Part shown: positions 58,411-64,000 of the stretch, piece by piece | Numbering within the stretch: the stretch's first letter is position 1 | Layout of the letters: every line of letters starts with the position of its first letter | Source: Apus apus | Lineage: Eukaryota; Chordata; Aves; Apodiformes; Apodidae | NCBI RefSeq assembly: GCF_020740795.1 | Contig: NC_067312.1 | Coordinates: 38,478,905-38,542,904, forward strand | DNA length: 64,000 nucleotides | Reading direction: 5' to 3' | Made by a program: the position numbers and the translations under genes | The notes under the pieces: model-generated | Seen by the model: the letters and a program-made list of their open reading frames with translations, nothing else | The model's database searches: none | Told to the model about the DNA's origin: nothing

Positions 58411-61400
58411 ATTTTAATGCAATTTTCATGGCCTAAACACCAGTGAACTGAGTACTCCTTTGGACAGGTTGTGTACTCTTCTCCAGTGCAGATCTCAACA
58501 CTGCAAAAAGGCTGAAGGGATATTCAAAGAACTACTGGAACTGTGAGACAGCGCAGAGCCTCAGATTCTCACTCCTTTGCCTACTCTGGATTTCAACTGT
58601 TACTCCAACTGTCTGTATGGGTCATATTTTTTTAATGAAAGTTTATATGTCACTGGAGTCAAAAGTGTGAAATGGCAGTAAGCATGTAGGGCAATGACTG
58701 CATGTTGCTTGCAATCAGTTGTTTCTCTAAGTGATCCACTGTACTTTGAAGGTGTGGAGATGCTCATGGAAGGTGATGGCATATGATACAGAGATAAGGC
58801 ATTATTGGAGGGCTGTGGCTCAGCAGTGGGCTAGGAAAACTGTAGCTGTCCTGGCAGCCCAGTCTTGAGAAGTCATGTTTCAGAAGCCGTGCAAGGATAG
58901 GGGGAGAGCAGCACACGTGTGTACCAGCTTCCACTCACAGCCTGTCCCCCACTGCCCCTACCCTGGGCTCCCACTGGTTGAAAACACCTCTGTAAGATAC
59001 AGCCTTGGAAACAGGGTAGGGAAAAGCAAGAGGAAAAGGAATGTTTCTTCCATTTTTTTCTCCTTCTGTTCTTCTTTTCAGTACTTATTTTGTTCTTACT
59101 TTCCTTTTTCTCTATCAATTTCCTCTGCAACTCCTCAAAGAGCTTTAAAAAGCAGGGCTAATATTACCAACCTCTGTTCTTTTTGAAGAAAGAAAAAAAT
59201 GGAAGTGCAGAGCTTTTTGAAGGTTGTTTATACCATGTCCCACCTCACACTGCCTCACCTCGTATCAGTCCTACAACACCTACAGCCAGATGTGGCAGCT
59301 TCTACAGAGAAGCAGCAGCTCCCAAAACAAGCAGAGGTAAAACCAAGAGCTGTTTGTGCAGATGAACCACTTTGAGATCGTTTTTGTATCAGAAGAAGTG
59401 CAAGTATAGCAATTTGAATTTAATTTTATCCTTCATAGTTTGTGATGGTGTTGAAGTGAGGATGCCCAAGGCAGCATTGAGGTGAGTATGCCCCAAGCGA
59501 TGGGGAGCCTGGGAGTGCCAGAAACTCTGTTCAGCTCCCTGCTCTCCGACAGGCCTCCAACAAGAGTTTGGGCTGCTCATGTAGGATGGCTGAGCAATAG
59601 GGCATCCAAGAGACCTATCAAACTGCTACCACAGAGCTCAGCACAGAACCACACTTAAGGGAGGAAGCCCCTGTAACAAGCATGCAGCATAAGCGCAGTG
59701 TCCTGCTGTTCTTAGCTACTGTGCCTGGAACAACTCTAGCCCACCACTCCAACCTGCTTTGTGCTTGTCCTCGCTTTCGGTGAGACTTTCAGCCCCACAG
59801 GTAGGTATGAGATGAAGGCCACCACTCTCTCAGGATATGGAGAGGTCAGAGCAGAGACTTGCAAAAGTCTAGGCTTTAAAATCTGCACCTCTCTCTTACA
59901 ATAACAGCATCTACTGCACACAGTTCAAACTATTCTCATTTCCCTCAGCTATCCCTTGCAGGAAGTGAATCTTCACGTAACAATGCTGGAAATGCCCCAA
60001 ACATCTGCAGCCTCTCAGCTGGGTTAGGGAGGAGAGCTCAGTGCTGGCTGAAGTGTGCTGCAAGGCAGTGCTGCTCTCATTTGGCACATCTGTCTGCTGT
60101 TTCAGAAGCCACAAAAACACAAGAATGGTGACTCCTCTAAAATAAAAGCTCAAGAACAGTTTTAACAACTCTGAGTTAATACAAGAAGCATTAGCACTGC
60201 CCACAGCTAGATGGAATTTATATTCTCTATGAATTTTCAGAAGCATTGGGTTATTTACAGGCATGAACCTTCACCAGTGTGCTGGGAGGTTGAGACTTGT
60301 TTAAGTGGGGGCTGAGATTAAACTTTAGCTACCGTTCTAATACCTCCAGGTTCTAAGAAGCAAAATAGGTTTTGTATTTTGAGATGGTACCTCTAGGACA
60401 AAATATGAAAGGAAGAGGCACTGCTCATATTTCATCTGGAGTTAATGCAAGAATGCAGTCACACACTCATTACTTTGGAAGTAAGAAAGCTAATTACAGA
60501 GTACAACTATAGGGCAAACAACCTTCATTTTGCGTTTTAACTGTGCTTCTAACTCAGGAACTATAAACCTATTAAGCTCAGTCATAAATGATTCAGTATC
60601 TGACCACAAACCAAGATGATTCTTTGTATTCTTTTTAATAGCCATGGGGAAAGACTGATGAAAATTATACTAGTAATGTGTTCCTGATTATTCAATGGCA
60701 CTTTTTTTAAGCTTGCAAATTCTGTGTTCACTTGTGCATGCTGTGTCTGCATCAGCTCAGTGTAGAGAAACAGACAATTGCAGCCCGAGATTTACTGGAC
60801 ACATACCCAAAGGCTCTCAAATTTTCAAACTGGCTCATAAACCCTCTACACCGTAACAACTGTGCGCACATCTGGGGTTTATAATGCTTAAAATAGGTAT
60901 ATCTCAACATGATATTCTAGGAAAATATTGCAAACGCATTTCTTACTGTTGTTTTTCAAAATAAAATGTTAAGTAGCAGAATTTTTACACTGAAAGCCTA
61001 AACATGCCCTTCTATTAAGAACAGTGGTTTATAAAGTTTTCTTTCACTTTGCTTTTCTCTGTAGTTTGCTTTACTTCTGCTGATAAATTGATGAAAATAC
61101 AGAACAGCTTTATTTCTCATGCACATAATTTTGCATACACTGGTAATAACTTGCACATAATTTCAGCATACAAATTCTCAGTGTGTAATTAGCGGTTCTC
61201 CTATGGCAGGGCTTTTTTTAAGAAAATTCACTTCTGGTGAGTTTCAGAGCTGCTTAGAGTGGGAGCATTTTTATGCCTAAGCTTTAAAAAGTAAGAAAGT
61301 GAATAAAAACACATTAAAGGAGATGTGACTCTATATGCTTGCTGCTGAGCACAAGAAGAAAGCATTTCAGGATAGTCTACCCTGACATAAAGTAACAAAA

Positions 61401-64000
61401 AGGTTACTGAAGCATTTGCTTTGATTTATCAAGCGAACAAATCTGGCAATAAGTTTACATTTAAAGCTGTAAGGTTTTTGAATCTGCAAAAAGATCCCCT
61501 AAAATAACTTTATGCATACTAAGCACAGTTTACAAACCCCTGCAATGGGTGTGCCTGAGTTCTCCAGGAAACAAGTAAGTTCTATGCATCTCCAAGACTT
61601 CGTTGTGTACTGTGGTCTTCTCTGTAAATCTTTATTAGTCAGCTTGCCACCTTTCTCTCTCTCGTACAAAGCCAAAGACATGAGGGTTGTTGTAAACACA
61701 AGGCCTCTTTATTTTGTTCCAACTGTACATGACTTCCAATTTAGCATGATCAAAACCAAGCAGAACAGTGGAAATCACATCTACCATTTTTCCAAACACA
61801 TTGCTCTTCCTTGAAACTACACAAGTACAACAGGAAGGATAAATTCAACAACATTAACTCCAGTTAGGTATTTTTCACAAACGAAAGAATCAGAGCCTAG
61901 GAATAACTGACAATGAGCAGACAAAACTAAGGGCCAGGATCAGAAAAATATACTCCAACAAGATGTGAACTCTCCTTTGGGGAAAAAAGGCTTGTCTTGA
62001 AGTGAGGACTGCAAATTTCCTTAGCTAAGGAATATATGCAACCACATTTTAAAGCTTCATCAGCAAAAGCTGTTAAAGGAAAAAACCAATCCCTGAAGCT
62101 ACAAGGCCAGATAGGACACAGAGATCAAAGCCTTTAGTTGTCACTAAGGCTGGTCCCTTTCATTGAAGGATTATGTCCAGGGAGTTTTTGTACCTAAATG
62201 CACTTGGCTAAGCAAAGTCTTTGGTGACTTAAGTGCAGATCAGGGTAAAACATTTTTATGTTTTAATCACCTGCTCACAGTTTATGTCCTGGTCTTGGCT
62301 GAGTTTAATTGTTGCCAGCTGATTCAAGTCATTAAGCCAAATCACTTCGCATAAAAGCTGTGCAAACATAATAACATCTACCTTATGGGACAAATCTTTT
62401 GAGTTGAAGTGCTAGGTGGGTGGGTGTAAGATTGCTTTTGAGACTTACCCACCTCCCCACTTCATTCAATCAGTATAGTTATTTTCAAACTAAAACCAAA
62501 TAGATGAGAAGCCACAAACTGAAGCCAGCACTAAAACCAATAAACACTTCGGAGTCCTGATCAGGAGACGAAGTTTGAGTCTAGGCAAGACTCTTGGATT
62601 CACTGCTACATACATGCTACATTCATGCCTCTGCAGAAGCCACAGGGGACCTCATTGGTTGAAGCACACTGCTTCACTGCATTTTCCAGGAAAGAATTTC
62701 TCCTGAAATTTCCAGGAAAATGCCCTCCAAAAACATTGCTCAACCTTTTGAGAAAAACTAACAGTTCTCTTAACTTTACATAGCAGATTGTAATTGATGT
62801 TGCTGATGTCCTTTTGGCTTCCCAAGAATTGGTTTTTTTGCTGCTGTTACTGGTTTGTTTTGTACAGAGCCTGGCAGATGTCATTTGCTGACTTTTCTGT
62901 TTAGAGAAGCACAACCTGTTGCACATATAGTACAAGGGCTTAAGACCTCCCCCCAACATCAAGCCAAAGTTCCTTGAACCTAGAAGTTCACTACTAGGTA
63001 TATGCTTGTGTAGTTTAAAATCTGCTGTGCCATGCAGGGTGCTTAACTTTAAAACCTGTTTTTTTAAACCACTTATTTTCTAGTTACTCTGGTGACACCA
63101 GATGCTTATCTTCCAGTATCAGACTCAGTCGTCACTGCGCCAGGCAAGTGACAGGGACACACAGGAGCAGAATCAGAGATTCTTCCCTGGGACCAGACTT
63201 TTTCAGTCTCTGATCTGGCCAATGCCAAATATTTCACAAGACAGATGGTGATAAAGCATAATGTGTCCTTGCATTAGGTTTCTTCTGGAGTTGCTACAGG
63301 TAATTTTTATTTAAAAATTGAAGTAAAGGTTGAGAGTTTGGAAAGTGTTATGTAAGCATGCTATTACTAGACAGAATTTTTTGGGCTTGTATTATTAAGC
63401 ATGGAAGTAACTGCTTTGGAAATCTGCTCTGTTATTGATTCTCAAAAACTTTCAGAGGAAATGAGGCCCATGATTTAACAAAACATGTCCTGAAAATGTT
63501 TCTTCTTTTCTGAACGTTTCCCACCTAAAACTTCACTGACATGTCATCTTGTTTTCATCAGTTTCTCTGGTCTAACTTCTTTCTACCAGTATTCTGCAAC
63601 CACTCTTCAAATTTTTCCAAATTCCTTTTTTTCCCAGTTCTTTTTAAAAATTTTTTAAAAAGCCTTTTTTTTTTTTTTTTAATTAAACACCTTCTATTTG
63701 TACACTATCATTTTAGAGATGAGCTGATCACTGCTGCTTACAGGGCTGCAGATAAGGCAGCACCATTAATGCATACAAATCCAATATTTTAAAAGCTGTC
63801 CACATTATAATCTGCTATGGATTGTTCCTGTAAATGCTTAAAGCAGCATTTTTTAACAGCTTGTCTGAGCAAAGTTGTTAATATCTATTCTTTTTAAAAT
63901 TGGGATTTTTTTGAAAGAACTTAGGCTTTTTATTTTTCAAGAACTTGCATATTCTTTAAAATGTATAATCAAGTATAGTTACATTCTCCTTCGCTTAGAA
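58411..64000. other. Intergenic, no gene recognised
   Basis: AT-rich sequence with no CR1 fragment, exon or satellite that I can support. Contains a T run at 63666-63680. Open frames are under 120 codons and featureless. Confidence 0.4.

Noticed and set aside
46712..64000. Search for guanine deaminase (GDA) exons, expected from mammalian synteny
   Set aside because: I recognised no GDA motif on the minus strand. The gene probably lies beyond the window.

Overview
This is vertebrate, and almost certainly avian, nuclear DNA. Most of the left half is intergenic sequence full of chicken-repeat-1 (CR1) LINE fragments, recognisable by their 3' tails (the ATTCTRTG-type octamer and the 'ttggaaggga' block) and by degenerate reverse transcriptase. 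A single split protein-coding gene is readable. It has five coding exons with consensus splice sites and encodes a 211-residue A20/AN1 zinc-finger protein that I recognise as ZFAND5 (ZNF216). ZFAND5 lies in the human 9q21 block that corresponds to the bird Z chromosome, so a Z-linked location is likely, but the window does not prove it. There are no operons, CRISPR arrays, rRNAs or other bacterial features.

Layout. 1-28.1 kb: intergenic DNA with about ten CR1 copies on both strands. They include an internally deleted copy (2.8-5.2 kb), a copy split by a solo-LTR-like insertion with a 6-bp target duplication (19.06-21.13 kb), and a very old copy that still carries endonuclease-like and RT-like remnants (about 24.9-26.56 kb). 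A 177-bp hAT-type MITE with 14-bp inverted repeats lies at 23.4 kb. An orphan exon-like open block flanked by good splice signals lies at 18.39-18.52 kb. A GC-rich block of unknown origin, adjoining a TA repeat, lies at 14.75-15.6 kb.

28.66-30.93 kb: a strong CpG island, which is the ZFAND5 promoter. A non-coding first exon probably ends at 29420, and a second possible first exon ends near 30912. 33.27-42.82 kb: the ZFAND5 coding exons, with introns of 389, 415, 7879 and 233 bp. The 3' UTR runs to a canonical AATAAA at 44288. About 0.8 kb beyond it is the most striking object in the window: a 1.6-kb array of 134 perfect 12-bp polypyrimidine units (45097-46704). The array falls into three homogeneous blocks that differ by stepwise T-to-C changes. 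46.7-64 kb: apparently unique, AT-rich intergenic sequence in which I recognise no CR1 and no gene.

The only functional unit supported here is ZFAND5. Its product binds ubiquitin through the A20 finger, links to the 26S proteasome, and has been reported to bind AU-rich mRNAs. The rest is transposon debris, simple repeats and unassigned non-coding DNA. Nothing looks like a new enzymatic or defence system. The best candidates for novelty are the block-structured satellite, the internally deleted CR1, the nested LTR and the orphan exon.
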